This document shows, one piece after another, positions 18,966 to 27,134 of a DNA stretch of 40,033 bases. The first letter of the stretch is position 1; every line of letters starts with the position of its first letter. The DNA lies in contig DSBV01000016.1 of the NCBI GenBank assembly GCA_011045955.1, positions 1 to 40,033 on the forward strand, given 5' to 3'. This DNA comes from Bacteroidales bacterium (GTDB lineage Bacteria > Bacteroidota > Bacteroidia > Bacteroidales > Tenuifilaceae). The position numbers were made by a program, and so were the translations under genes. Under the pieces are notes generated by a model, which made no database searches, was not told the origin of the DNA, and was given only the letters and a program-made list of their open reading frames with translations.

Positions 18966-19004
18966 AAATAAAAAAGGGATACGAACCTTAAAGTCCATAT
19001 CCCT
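18966..19004 (-). terminator. Rho-independent terminator of the isochorismatase-family gene
   Basis: Read on the minus strand, AGGGATA (from 19004) pairs with TATCCCT (ending at 18975), with a 16-base loop, followed directly by CTTTTTTATT. The stem plus T-run lies about 22 bases beyond the stop of the hydrolase at 19027, so it should end that transcript and shield the downstream repeat region. Confidence 0.7.
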
Positions 19005-19026
19005 CTGATGTCTTATATTATTTATT

Positions 19027-19611
19027 CTATTTTATCCCCAAAAACTCCTTGGTACTCATAATCTTGGCATAGCTGCGTAGGGTGGTCAGGGTTGATAGGT
19101 GAACCATTTTGGCCGGAATGGTCTCGTTTTTCCACTTCAAATCCTTGGTGGCGCAAGCATCGTGGATGAGGGTAACCTTAAAACCGTAATCGGCGGCGGC
19201 ACGTACCGCGGCTTCAACGCACATGTGGGTTTGCATTCCGCAAATAACAAGTTTTGAAACTTGCTGACCATGCAGGTAATCAAGCAGTTCGGTATCGACA
19301 AAAGCATTAACATTACTCTTCATAAAAACCATTTCGCCATCGGCAGGTTTTACCAGCGAGTAGAATCCCTGACCCTCGCTGGCATTATGGCCAACATGCA
19401 CCACCAGCTGCTGGATATTCCTGAAATACTCAAGCATCTTAGCCGCATTTTGAGCGGCAGGAATGGGGTTTACCAGTTCCGATTTCCCTCCCGGGAAGTA
19501 GAAATCCTGGATATCTATAATTACTAGTGCCACCCGTGTGGTATCGGGTATAGCCTCAACTGCTGCTGCAAATAGCACAAACAGCATGGTGTAAATTACA
19601 CGTCGTATCAT
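19027..19611 (-). CDS. Secreted isochorismatase-family cysteine hydrolase
   Basis: Predicted amidohydrolase/isochorismatase-fold enzyme. From ATG 19611 the protein starts with a signal peptide (RRVIYTMLFVLFAAAVEA), so it probably acts in the periplasm. The catalytic triad is visible: Asp33 in VIIDIQDFY, Lys99 in FMKSNVNAF and Cys131 in CGMQTHMCVEAAVR. The preceding cis-peptide region and AACATKDL-like end are typical of nicotinamidase/cysteine-hydrolase relatives. At 195 aa the length is normal. The frame continues upstream to 19647, but that would put residues before the signal peptide. The substrate cannot be named. It is monocistronic with its own terminator. Confidence 0.85.
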   Translation of the reverse strand: MIRRVIYTMLFVLFAAAVEAIPDTTRVALVIIDIQDFYFPGGKSELVNPIPAAQNAAKMLEYFRNIQQLVVHVGHNASEGQGFYSLVKPADGEMVFMKSNVNAFVDTELLDYLHGQQVSKLVICGMQTHMCVEAAVRAAADYGFKVTLIHDACATKDLKWKNETIPAKMVHLSTLTTLRSYAKIMSTKEFLGIK

Positions 19612-19660
19612 GGTAAAAGATTTTTGTAAATATAGGCAGAATTTCACTTAGCTGGATTTG

Positions 19661-19900
19661 CTAATTCATGTAGAAGAAACAGGCTCGGCTGTTGCTGATA
19701 CTTTGGGGTATTTGCTCCTCATATAGTTTCATATCCAGCTGATCAACAAACAGGTGGTAAAACGACAGCATCCCCTCAGGCAAATGCGTTTGGTTATCCT
19801 CATCGAAGAATATAACAAGGTTGTAGAACCAGAACGGATCGGTATTCATGTGAATCCTACCCACATAATCGACCACCAGACTATTTTTTCCCCTGTACAT
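19661..19900 (-). CDS. Small hypothetical protein (79 aa)
   Basis: The minus-strand ATG at 19900 opens a 79-codon frame. The product is rich in aromatic and acidic residues (TDPFWFYNLVIFFDEDNQTH, MLSFYHLFVDQLDMKLYEEQ) and has no signal peptide or membrane segment. Its composition looks more like a folded small protein than a chance frame, and it sits in the same direction as the hydrolase that follows 50 bases later. I do not recognise a family. It may be real and cotranscribed, or the remnant of a longer gene: the frame is open for about 12 more codons upstream without a better start. Confidence 0.4.
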   Translation of the reverse strand: MYRGKNSLVVDYVGRIHMNTDPFWFYNLVIFFDEDNQTHLPEGMLSFYHLFVDQLDMKLYEEQIPQSISNSRACFFYMN

Positions 19901-19919
19901 ACCCTTGCCTTTGCTGTAA

Positions 19920-20337
19920 TTCTGTGATTTACAATTATAACTTCAAGTTAAACCATAAAAGTGAGAAAGTCAACCTTTTGGCAAAATAAAAATGATGATG
20001 TTGGTCAATGGGGAAAATATGGAAGTTAAAGGAAGAGCGTTAGCCCTGAATCGTTAACCGTTAAACGGATGGATGCAGGAAATGAGGGAGTTAAAACCCG
20101 TTAAATGTGATACGTGAGCTGTTAAAAGAATCGAACAACCAAGCATCTTTCCTTACTTTTTCGACCTCGTCGTGGGATAAGGATAAAGAGCCTGCCCCAC
20201 AAAGCGGGAATAAAGATAAAGATTAAAGGGGTAAAAGTGTATCGTTGTCTAGTTCTGAAATAAGGCTTCAGTTTAAACAGTAAAATTACCCCCGAAAACT
20301 TTTTTATTTCAATAAAAAACATAGGAGCACAAAACAC
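19920..20337. other. Gene-free stretch between the small ORF and the tRNA unit
   Basis: No gene is supported here. Visible are GTTAACCGTTAAACGG near 20055, an AT-rich run, and short purine repeats (GGATAAAGAG, AAAGATAAAGATTAAAG) near 20180-20230. The 120-aa minus-strand frame at 20122-20484 reads through tRNA-Leu and is not a protein. Confidence 0.5.
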
Positions 20338-20363
20338 CAAAGCCACGCTTAAGCGTGGCTTTG
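20338..20363 (-). terminator. Perfect palindrome downstream of tRNA-Leu
   Basis: A perfect inverted repeat with 13-base arms (CAAAGCCACGCTT and its complement) starts three bases beyond the 3' end of tRNA-Leu. The T-run after it is only TTT, so it is a weak intrinsic terminator by sequence, but the position and perfect pairing argue that it ends the tRNA transcript or serves as its 3' processing boundary. It is symmetric, so it could act on both strands. Confidence 0.65.
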
Positions 20364-20365
20364 AG

Positions 20366-20450
20366 TACCCGGAGCGGGACTTGAACCCGCACAGCCGCAA
20401 TGGCCACAGGATTTTAAGTCCTGCGTGTCTACCAGTTCCACCATCCGGGC
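20366..20450 (-). tRNA. tRNA-Leu (anticodon UAA)
   Basis: An 85-nt class II tRNA. Read on the minus strand, the acceptor stem is GCCCGGA paired with TCCGGGT plus discriminator A. The D-arm region GGTGGAACTGGTAGACAC is typical of leucine tRNAs. The anticodon loop CTTAAAA gives UAA, and a variable arm precedes the T-arm GGGTTCAAGTCCC. It is close to E. coli tRNA-Leu(UAA). CCA is not encoded. It follows tRNA-Gly in the same direction. Confidence 0.95.
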
Positions 20451-20476
20451 AGAATGGTTGGCTCTTTAAACTTAAA

Positions 20477-20504
20477 AAGTTCAAAGCCTTAGTACTTTGA
20501 ACTT
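20477..20504 (-). other. Hairpin between the two tRNA genes
   Basis: AAGTTCAAAG at 20477-20486 is perfectly complementary to CTTTGAACTT at 20495-20504, with an eight-base loop. It sits in the 68-base spacer between tRNA-Gly and tRNA-Leu. It may guide processing of the dicistronic transcript or partly terminate it. There is no T-run on the minus strand that would make it a clean terminator. Confidence 0.55.
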
Positions 20505-20518
20505 CCTAAAAGAACTCG

Positions 20519-20591
20519 AGCGGAAGACGAGACTCGAACTCGCGACCCTAACCTTGGCAAGGTTATGCTCTACCAACTGAGCTACTTCCGC
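20519..20591 (-). tRNA. tRNA-Gly (anticodon GCC)
   Basis: A 73-nt tRNA. Minus-strand GCGGAAG pairs with CTTCCGC, and the discriminator is T(U), as in other bacterial glycine tRNAs. The D-arm AGCTCAGTTGGTAGAGC, anticodon stem-loop AACCTTGCCAAGGTT (GCC) and T-arm GCGAGTTCGAGTCTCGT are all canonical. CCA is not encoded. It is first in a Gly-Leu unit driven by the promoter at 20639-20669. Confidence 0.96.
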
Positions 20592-20638
20592 AGTATTTCA
20601 AACTAAACTTGCACCGTTGCGCTTGTTGTTTGGTGATG

Positions 20639-20669
20639 CAAAAATATATCATTTCATTTTTTCTGCAAA
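20639..20669 (-). promoter_or_regulatory. Bacteroidota-type promoter of the tRNA unit
   Basis: On the minus strand TTTG (20669-20666) is followed after exactly 19 bases by TATTTTTG (20646-20639), matching the -33 TTTG and -7 TAnnTTTG consensus. The -7 box ends 47 bases before tRNA-Gly. It lies just beyond the stop of the outer-membrane efflux gene, so the tRNAs have their own start. Confidence 0.72.
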
Positions 20670-20737
20670 ATTTTTGTGCAATTTTTTTTATTCATCCGTT
20701 TCTGTTAACTGCAAAGCATTAGGCTGCATTACGTTAA

Positions 20738-22216
20738 TCACCTTAGCAAAAGTTCAAAATCGGTAGTGATGGGTTGGTTCTTTTCAAAGTCATACAGGGT
20801 AAGGCGGCGCATCTGGTAGTAGTATTGCCAGAAGCTGCTAAGGGTGTTAATGTACTTTTGCTTGGCTTGGTCGCGCTCGGTTTGCGCCACGTTGAGGGTT
20901 AGCACATCGATTTTGCCTATGAGGAATCGTTGCTTGGTAACCTCGTAGCGGTTTTGCGAAACCAGGTCGGCCTTTTGGGCAATTTGCACCTGGTCGTCCT
21001 GCCGGTTGAACTGCATCACCTTTAGGAATACATCCTGCTCAAAATCGGTAAGGGCCTGGTCAACAGTGGTGCGTACTACCTCGCGGTTCGATTGTGCCAT
21101 TTTCACCTTTCCGCGGCCTAAACCCCAGTCGAGTATGGGTACAGTAATGCCAACCCTTACGGTTTGTTGATCCTGTGGGTCAACGTAAACATCCTTTAGG
21201 TCGGTTGCCCTTTGGGTTAAACCAAATGTGGCAAACAGGTTGGCATTCAGGCCGCGTTCGGCACGGGCTTGGGCTACATCCCTGTCGGCCTCAAGGAGCT
21301 GCCTTTGGTAGCTAAGGATTTGAGGGTTATTTTCCTTTGCCAGAGCGAGCACGCTGTCAAATTCGAGGTCGAATGATGGAATGCTGTCAGGAAGTACAAT
21401 TTCCAAATCGTAGTTGTCGTTGAGGCCCAGGTACGATTTTAGTCGAATCTTTTTGAGCTGAAGGTCAACCTCGGCCTCGCTTAGCGCTGTTCCGGCATTC
21501 AGGAAGCTAAGTTCCATCTGCAGCAATTCATTCTCGGCAATGGTTCCAATGTTATATCGGCCTTGAGCAATTTTATACAGGGTGTCGGTGTTGGAATAGT
21601 TTAATTTGGCTGTTTCAAAGTTTTGTTGCGCCATGGCCAGGTCAAAGAATAGCCGGGTGGCCTCCATCGAAATGGTCTCCATGCTTTGGATGAAAGCGCG
21701 CTTGGCCTCCTCGTATTTAAGGGGCTCAATGCGCTTGCTCCATTTGAGCTGGTTCATGGCAAAAAGTGGCTGGGAGAAACCAATGGAAACCGGAACGCTC
21801 ATGTACGAAGTGGTTTTGTTGGTTCCAAGCAAATCGGTTCGCTCCAGGTTGCTGCGCGCAAATATTTGTCCGCCCGTTAAGCCTATGTTTTGGGAGAGCG
21901 ATAGCCCTAACGAGGTGGTGTTGGAGTTTTCTTCAATGTAGGTGTATGATCCATCGGGATTCTGGTAACGTATAAGCGATCGGCTGAACTGGGGTATTGT
22001 TCCCGTAAGGGTAAGGTTTGGCCTTAGTTCGGCAACGTATGTTCGGTATTGCCAGTAGGCTGCTCTAAACCGATGCTTGGCCAGTATGGCTTGTGGCGAT
22101 TGATCTTTAGCCAGCTGAAGTACTTCGTTATAGGTTAGCCTGTTTATCGGTTTTTGGGCTAAAAGGCTTGTTGAAAAAATTACTGTTAGTAGTGAAATGG
22201 ACAAAATTTGTTTCAT
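20738..22216 (-). CDS. TolC-family outer-membrane efflux protein
   Basis: Outer-membrane channel that forms the exit duct of a tripartite exporter. From ATG 22216 it has a signal peptide (MKQILSISLLTVIFSTSLLA), then two outer-membrane efflux repeats with long helical heptad stretches (for example EAKRAFIQSMETISMEATRL and ARGLNANLFATFGLTQRATD). At 492 aa the length is usual. The frame extends 16 codons upstream into the permease end from a TTG, which I do not accept. It is last in a three-gene operon after the permease and the adaptor. Substrate unknown. Confidence 0.88.
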   Translation of the reverse strand: MKQILSISLLTVIFSTSLLAQKPINRLTYNEVLQLAKDQSPQAILAKHRFRAAYWQYRTYVAELRPNLTLTGTIPQFSRSLIRYQNPDGSYTYIEENSNTTSLGLSLSQNIGLTGGQIFARSNLERTDLLGTNKTTSYMSVPVSIGFSQPLFAMNQLKWSKRIEPLKYEEAKRAFIQSMETISMEATRLFFDLAMAQQNFETAKLNYSNTDTLYKIAQGRYNIGTIAENELLQMELSFLNAGTALSEAEVDLQLKKIRLKSYLGLNDNYDLEIVLPDSIPSFDLEFDSVLALAKENNPQILSYQRQLLEADRDVAQARAERGLNANLFATFGLTQRATDLKDVYVDPQDQQTVRVGITVPILDWGLGRGKVKMAQSNREVVRTTVDQALTDFEQDVFLKVMQFNRQDDQVQIAQKADLVSQNRYEVTKQRFLIGKIDVLTLNVAQTERDQAKQKYINTLSSFWQYYYQMRRLTLYDFEKNQPITTDFELLLR

Positions 22217-22241
22217 ATCAGCTTTTATAATTAGTATCAAA

Positions 22242-23612
22242 CTATTCGTAACGCAACGATTCAATTGGATCTTTTTCGGCAGCCCTTTTGGCGGGCGATA
22301 GCCCGAATATCACTCCCACTGCTGCTGACACCCCAAATGCTATAATTATTGACGAGAAACTTACTATGGTTAATATGCCGGCAAAATGCGTAATCAACTT
22401 GGAAAGGATAACACCCAGGATTACCCCAATTAAACCTCCTGTAACGCTGATCAAAACTGCCTCGGAAAGGAATTGGGCAACAATATCGGCTTTTTTGGCA
22501 CCTATGGCCAAGCGGGTACCTATCTCCTTGATGCGTTCCATTACAGAGGCAAACATGATATTCATAATGCCTATTCCGCCTACAATTAAGGAGATGCTGG
22601 CTATGGCTCCCAGTACGATATTAAATATATCCTTGGTGCGTTGCTGTTGCTTGAGCAGCAGTTCGGGTACGGTAATTTCGTAATCCTTTACTCCGGAATG
22701 CCTGCGCAGCAACATCCTGCTGAGGATCTCCGAAGTTGAGGCAATATCCTCAGGCCCTTTAACCTGTAAAATAATCCTATCGAGTTGGTGGTAGTTTTTG
22801 GGGGCTTGTGTTTCAGTACTTCCACCGAAAATAATAAACCCAAACCCTCGCATTGAGTTACCCTGATTTAGTTTCTTGGAGTTAACCAACGCCCGGTTCT
22901 GGTATCGTAGTAGAATGTTTTTGGCGGGAACGTAGATATTATCGTTATACACATTTATACCGCTATTCTCAAAACCCGTAACCTTAACATCCGATTTGGC
23001 GAGGACTCCAATAACCTTTAGCCATACATTTCCAAACTTGATGTACTTGTCAATAGGATTCTCGGTGCTGAAGAACTTGGTTTTGATGTTTGCCCCTATA
23101 ACGCAAACCGGTATTCCGTGCTCTTCCTGGTTGGCGCTAAAATAGTTTCCCTCGTCGAGGGGCAGGTTAAAAAGAGCAAAGTAATCGTTGGTAACGCCAA
23201 GAATTTTTGCCTGCATCCGTAATCCATTGTACTGGATATATGAGTTTAGGTTGATTTCGGGGCTTATATGAACCACTGAGGGAACCACTTGTTGTATGGC
23301 TTCCAAATCCGATAGGGTAAGCCCGGGTGAGAACTTCTGTTTCTGCTTGTTCCCGTTCTCCGATTCCGATTGGGAGTCGGGAGCCTCAAAAATGGAGTTA
23401 ACTATGATATTGTTAACCCCAACCATTTTCATTTGCTCCAGAATCTCCTGCTGTGCGCCATTACCTATGGCCAGCATGCTTATAACAGCAGCGACACCAA
23501 AAATAATTCCAAGTGCAGTAAGTACCGATTTTAGCTTGTTGGCCATAATAGCCTCAAGGGCAATGGTTATATCGTGTGAGTATCGCCGGTATAGCCTGTC
23601 GATTTGAAACAT
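22242..23612 (-). CDS. MacB-type ABC transporter permease
   Basis: Inner-membrane permease of the MacB/FtsX class. One N-terminal transmembrane helix (about 28-50, LKSVLTALGIIFGVAAVISM) precedes a large periplasmic MacB_PCD domain (about 55-305). Three C-terminal helices form the FtsX domain, with the conserved EIGTRLAIGAKKADIVAQFL and LSPAKRAAEKDPIESLRYE. Unlike E. coli MacB there is no N-terminal ATPase domain, and no ATPase gene lies in this operon, so a separate MacB/LolD-type ATPase must supply energy. It starts five bases after the adaptor stop. It probably drives mechanotransmission to export a small molecule, peptide or lipid. Confidence 0.9.
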   Translation of the reverse strand: MFQIDRLYRRYSHDITIALEAIMANKLKSVLTALGIIFGVAAVISMLAIGNGAQQEILEQMKMVGVNNIIVNSIFEAPDSQSESENGNKQKQKFSPGLTLSDLEAIQQVVPSVVHISPEINLNSYIQYNGLRMQAKILGVTNDYFALFNLPLDEGNYFSANQEEHGIPVCVIGANIKTKFFSTENPIDKYIKFGNVWLKVIGVLAKSDVKVTGFENSGINVYNDNIYVPAKNILLRYQNRALVNSKKLNQGNSMRGFGFIIFGGSTETQAPKNYHQLDRIILQVKGPEDIASTSEILSRMLLRRHSGVKDYEITVPELLLKQQQRTKDIFNIVLGAIASISLIVGGIGIMNIMFASVMERIKEIGTRLAIGAKKADIVAQFLSEAVLISVTGGLIGVILGVILSKLITHFAGILTIVSFSSIIIAFGVSAAVGVIFGLSPAKRAAEKDPIESLRYE

Positions 23613-23617
23613 AGCGG

Positions 23618-25069
23618 TTAGGGTTTTGTTTTTTTTTGCTCTTTTACAGTGTTTTTAGATGCACTGCTGCTATTTTTATTATCGGCAGGTTTATCAGTGG
23701 AAATAATCATAACGTTCCCTTGTCCGGGCATACCGAAACCATTTTTACGCTTATTCATTAGTTCCTGCTGCTGGCGTAATTCAGCTTCTTGTTGCAGCTT
23801 GTTCTCTTTCCTTTTTTTGATTTCAGGGATAAGTTCAAACCCGGTAAAATTAAACTTTTCGGGTTTTTCAGGGGTAGAAAGGTAAATTTCCTCGCCGGTT
23901 TTTAACCCCTTCTCAACAATGATGAAATTCTCGTTCATATCGCCCACCACAACAATTTGTCGTTTGCCTTTACGGGTGTAAACAAAGCTCATGCTATCGT
24001 TGGCGTGCAGCGCCTCCAGGGGAATGAAAAGCACCGAATCGTAAGTATTAGTAACAATCTGGTTGCCTGTAGTCATAGATGGGCGTAATATGGGGTCATA
24101 CTCATTTACCCGGATGGTAACCTCAAACACTTTGGCATCGGTATTGGGCAGTTGCTCACCAATGTTGGCTACCTCTATCACCTCACCTGTAAACTTTTTT
24201 TCGGGGAAGGCATCAACGGTAATCCTAACCGGCTGTCCTTTCTTCACCTTGCTAATATCAATTTCATTAACATAGGTTTTGGAGTTCATTACTGAGAGGT
24301 CGGGCAACGTTGCAACGGTAAGATCCCAGGGGCTTACGGTCGAACCAACTTTACGCTTTTGTCCACTCCATTCGCGGTAGTATATCACCATACCCTGCTT
24401 GGGTGCTCTGATAACGAACTTACTAATAACATCGAGCATATCCTGCCGCTCGCGGCGTTGGCGTTCGAGGTTAATGGAAACCTCCTTCATCGACGCTTCG
24501 GCCTGTTCTTTTTTCAGGTTATAGTTGTAAAGGGCTTGTTGGTATGCCCTTTCGGCCTTTTCAAGGTTGATTTGTGCCTGACGCTGTGTGGCTGGAGGTT
24601 CATACTTTGACTGCTCCAGAATAAGTTTTTTTTCCTCCATATCGAACTTCAGGTTAATAAGATTATTCCTAAGTTCCCGGAGCTGAAGGGTAGTGTCGAG
24701 TTGGGTTTTCAGGTATGCTTGCTGGCTTTTTTCCAGTTCGTCTTCGGTGTTCTTGAGCTGGTTGCTCAAGGCCGATCGGTCGAGGGTAGCCACGTAATCG
24801 CCCGAGTCCACAACGGTGCCTTCAGGGACTAGGTCTTGGATTTTAACATCGGTAACCCGGAACGAACGGCCTCGAAGTTCTGTTGGTGCTGTAATGTCTT
24901 CGGAGTTCTGCGCTGTTAGCTCACCTGTAACGTTAACCACAATCTCAAACCTTCCAGCTTCGGCATGGGTGAACTGTGGAGTTACTTTATCTTTTGAACC
25001 CGTGTTGAAAAAGGCTGTAAGTAAAATAACAACAATTGCAATTAAAATAAGCCAGTATTTACGTTTCAT
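23618..25069 (-). CDS. Periplasmic adaptor subunit (MacA/HlyD-like membrane fusion protein)
   Basis: Adaptor bridging the inner-membrane permease and the TolC-like channel. An N-terminal membrane anchor (about 5-21) is followed by a lipoyl/barrel-sandwich half, a long coiled coil (about 100-215, with repeated EKSQQAYLKTQLD-like heptads), the second lipoyl half (FVIRAPKQGMVIYY), a beta-barrel domain (about 255-330) and a membrane-proximal domain. The last 60 residues are charged and low in complexity (KKRKENKLQQEAELRQQQEL, then a Gly/Met and Ser/Lys tail). At 483 aa it is longer than MacA (about 370) because of this tail and the coiled coil. It is the first gene of the operon. Confidence 0.88.
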   Translation of the reverse strand: MKRKYWLILIAIVVILLTAFFNTGSKDKVTPQFTHAEAGRFEIVVNVTGELTAQNSEDITAPTELRGRSFRVTDVKIQDLVPEGTVVDSGDYVATLDRSALSNQLKNTEDELEKSQQAYLKTQLDTTLQLRELRNNLINLKFDMEEKKLILEQSKYEPPATQRQAQINLEKAERAYQQALYNYNLKKEQAEASMKEVSINLERQRRERQDMLDVISKFVIRAPKQGMVIYYREWSGQKRKVGSTVSPWDLTVATLPDLSVMNSKTYVNEIDISKVKKGQPVRITVDAFPEKKFTGEVIEVANIGEQLPNTDAKVFEVTIRVNEYDPILRPSMTTGNQIVTNTYDSVLFIPLEALHANDSMSFVYTRKGKRQIVVVGDMNENFIIVEKGLKTGEEIYLSTPEKPEKFNFTGFELIPEIKKRKENKLQQEAELRQQQELMNKRKNGFGMPGQGNVMIISTDKPADNKNSSSASKNTVKEQKKTKP

Positions 25070-25163
25070 TGCTAGGTTAAGTTTGTTTATACAAAAGAAT
25101 AAAAACTTAACATAGGTTTAAAACGTTAATCGTTAAAGAATATTATTTAGTTTAAATCTGCAC

Positions 25164-25191
25164 TTTGAATAGTGCTAAGCCGATACCTTTG
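25164..25191 (+). promoter_or_regulatory. Candidate promoter of the gldE-gldD operon
   Basis: TACCTTTG at 25184-25191 is a perfect TAnnTTTG -7 box. A TTTG at 25164-25167 lies 16 bases upstream, slightly closer than the usual 19-21. It lies 54 bases before the gldE TTG, in the 176-base gap between divergent operons. Confidence 0.6.
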
Positions 25192-25245
25192 CGCTATTTA
25201 TTATTTTTGCTAACTTTACAGGGCTAACCAATACCAACTCTAATT

Positions 25246-26565
25246 TTGGAAAGTTTTAGTAGTTTCCTTAATGAAATTACGCAGGGTGTAATAGTAAAAA
25301 ACCCATCCTTAGAATTCTATTATGGCCTAGTGGTGTTAATTCTACTACTTTTCCTCTCGGCGCTTTTCAGCGGTTCCGAGGTAGCATACTTTTCATTAAC
25401 ACCAAAGGATTATAAGGAACTTGAGAGCAGGAAAAAAGAATCAAAAACCCTCAAAAACATCTCGCACCCCGAGATGCTCCTGGCAACCTTACTGGTTGTA
25501 AATAACCTAGTTAATGTAGCCATTGTAATTCTTTCTACCTTTATAACCCTCTCGGTTCTTGATTTTAGCCGGGCCCCCTTGCTGGGTTTTCTGTTTCAAA
25601 CTGTAATAATTACTTTTATTCTGCTACTGTTTGGTGAGATTCTTCCGAAAATATTGGCATCAAATAGACCCTTACAATTTGCCGAGCGTTTTGCACCCTT
25701 CATTGGGTTACTCATTTCAATGTTTAAACCGCTTACAAAACTACTCATTAAGTCGTTGGTGGTCATAAGCAGGCGAATGGCTGTACCCCAAAAAATCTCA
25801 ATGGATGAGCTTGGCGACGCCATAGAACTTACTTCCGATGGCCTAGCCGAGGAACGACAAATACTTGAGGGTATAGTATCGTTCACCAGCACCATGGTGA
25901 GCGAGATCATGAAACCCCGGCTCGACGTGGTTGCACTTGACTATAACATTGCCTTTAACAAGCTTAAGGAGGTGATCATTGAGTCGGGTTATAGCCGAAT
26001 ACCCATTTTCAATGAATCGTTCGATGATATAAAGGGGGTACTTTACGTTAAGGATTTAATCCCCCACGTTGATAAGGACGATGATTTTTCCTGGCAAACA
26101 CTCATCAGACCGCCCTACTTTGTACCGGAAAGCAAGCGAATTAACGACTTGCTAGCCGAATTTCAACAGAAGCATATACATCTAGCCATAGTGGTTGATG
26201 AGTATGGTGGTACAAGCGGAATAGTTACCCTTGAGGATATACTTGAGGAGATTGTTGGCGAAATTGCCGACGAATCCGACGAAGAGGAACGGCTTTACAC
26301 TAAAGTTGACGAATACAATTACATTTTTGAGGCCAAGGTGATGCTCAACGACTTTTGCAAGATAGTTGGGTGCGATGATGATATCTTTGATGATATTCGT
26401 GGCGAGGCCGAAACAATTGCTGGCTTAATTCTAGAGAGTACAGGACAAATTCCTAAACCCAACGAGGTTGTAAAGTGTAAGCAGTTCACTTTTACTATTG
26501 ATGCTGTAGATAACCGCAGAATTAAGCGGGTTAAAGTAAATATTGCTACCGATGAGAATAATTAG
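25246..26565 (+). CDS. gldE: GldE, CNNM/CorC-type CBS-domain membrane protein
   Basis: Membrane protein of the DUF21/CNNM-CBS-CorC_HlyC architecture. About four transmembrane segments (28-190, including SALFSGSEVAYFSLTPKDYK) precede a CBS pair (about 215-340, with IVSFTSTMVSEIMKPRLDVV, SGYSRIPIFNE and the DEYGGTSGIVTLEDILEEIV motif) and a C-terminal CorC/HlyC domain (about 350-435). Such proteins are linked to Mg2+/Co2+ transport. In Bacteroidota the paralog beside gldD is GldE, tied to gliding motility/T9SS, and here the next gene is gldD. The start is a TTG at 25246; the first in-frame ATG is about 70 codons in and would cut off the membrane domain. Confidence 0.87.
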   Translation: MESFSSFLNEITQGVIVKNPSLEFYYGLVVLILLLFLSALFSGSEVAYFSLTPKDYKELESRKKESKTLKNISHPEMLLATLLVVNNLVNVAIVILSTFITLSVLDFSRAPLLGFLFQTVIITFILLLFGEILPKILASNRPLQFAERFAPFIGLLISMFKPLTKLLIKSLVVISRRMAVPQKISMDELGDAIELTSDGLAEERQILEGIVSFTSTMVSEIMKPRLDVVALDYNIAFNKLKEVIIESGYSRIPIFNESFDDIKGVLYVKDLIPHVDKDDDFSWQTLIRPPYFVPESKRINDLLAEFQQKHIHLAIVVDEYGGTSGIVTLEDILEEIVGEIADESDEEERLYTKVDEYNYIFEAKVMLNDFCKIVGCDDDIFDDIRGEAETIAGLILESTGQIPKPNEVVKCKQFTFTIDAVDNRRIKRVKVNIATDENN

Positions 26566-27127
26566 TGTTAAACCGATATTATTTCTACTACTTTTTGCAG
26601 CACTAGCATGCACTGAGAACTCAGTTCCTAAACCTCGGGGGTATTTCCGTATATCATTCCCCGCAAAGCACTACCGTCTATTCGATACCATTTACCCGTT
26701 TGCCTTTGAGTATCCGGTTTACGGTAAAATTGTAAAGGAAGAGAAACTACAGGATGAGGGCGAATGGATAAGCGTGAGTTTCCCTGCCTATAAGGCTAAG
26801 ATTCACCTCAGCTACAAGGATATTTCGGGTAATTTGAGCCAGCTAACCGAGGACGCCCGCAATTTGGCCTATAAACATACCTACAAGGCCGATGCCATCG
26901 ATGAACAGGTGTTCACAAACCCTCAGAAAAAGGTTTATGGCATACTGTACGATATCAAGGGCAACTCGGCAAGCTCGGTGCAGTTTTACGTAACCGATTC
27001 CAGCAGGCACTACCTGCGAGGAGCGCTCTACTTTCGGTGCCAGCCCAACAAGGACTCTCTTGCACCTGCAATCGATTTTTTTAAGGCTGATGTAATTCAT
27101 CTTATTGAAACCCTAGGGTGGAAGTAG
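26552..27127 (+). CDS. gldD: Gliding motility lipoprotein GldD
   Basis: Lipoprotein required, with GldE, for gliding and T9SS function in flavobacteria. The signal sequence ends in the lipobox LAALAC with Cys20, counting from ATG 26552. The mature part starts with ENSVPKPRGYFRISFPAKHY, the GldD hallmark, and has a Y-P-F-F/A-F-E-Y-P segment. At 191 aa the length is usual. The ATG lies inside the end of gldE (14-base overlap), so translation is coupled. Many non-gliding Bacteroidota keep the gene for secretion, so motility is not implied. Confidence 0.9.
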   Translation: MRIISVKPILFLLLFAALACTENSVPKPRGYFRISFPAKHYRLFDTIYPFAFEYPVYGKIVKEEKLQDEGEWISVSFPAYKAKIHLSYKDISGNLSQLTEDARNLAYKHTYKADAIDEQVFTNPQKKVYGILYDIKGNSASSVQFYVTDSSRHYLRGALYFRCQPNKDSLAPAIDFFKADVIHLIETLGWK

Positions 27128-27134
27128 TATCCCT

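Noticed and set aside
20122-20484. A 120-codon minus-strand frame.
   Set aside because: Its N-terminal part (GGTGRHAGLKILWPLRLCGF) is the well-known spurious translation of a tRNA-Leu gene.
25246-26565. Annotation of gldE as a haemolysin.
   Set aside because: The haemolysin label for CBS/CorC proteins is historical; architecture and the neighbouring gldD support GldE instead.
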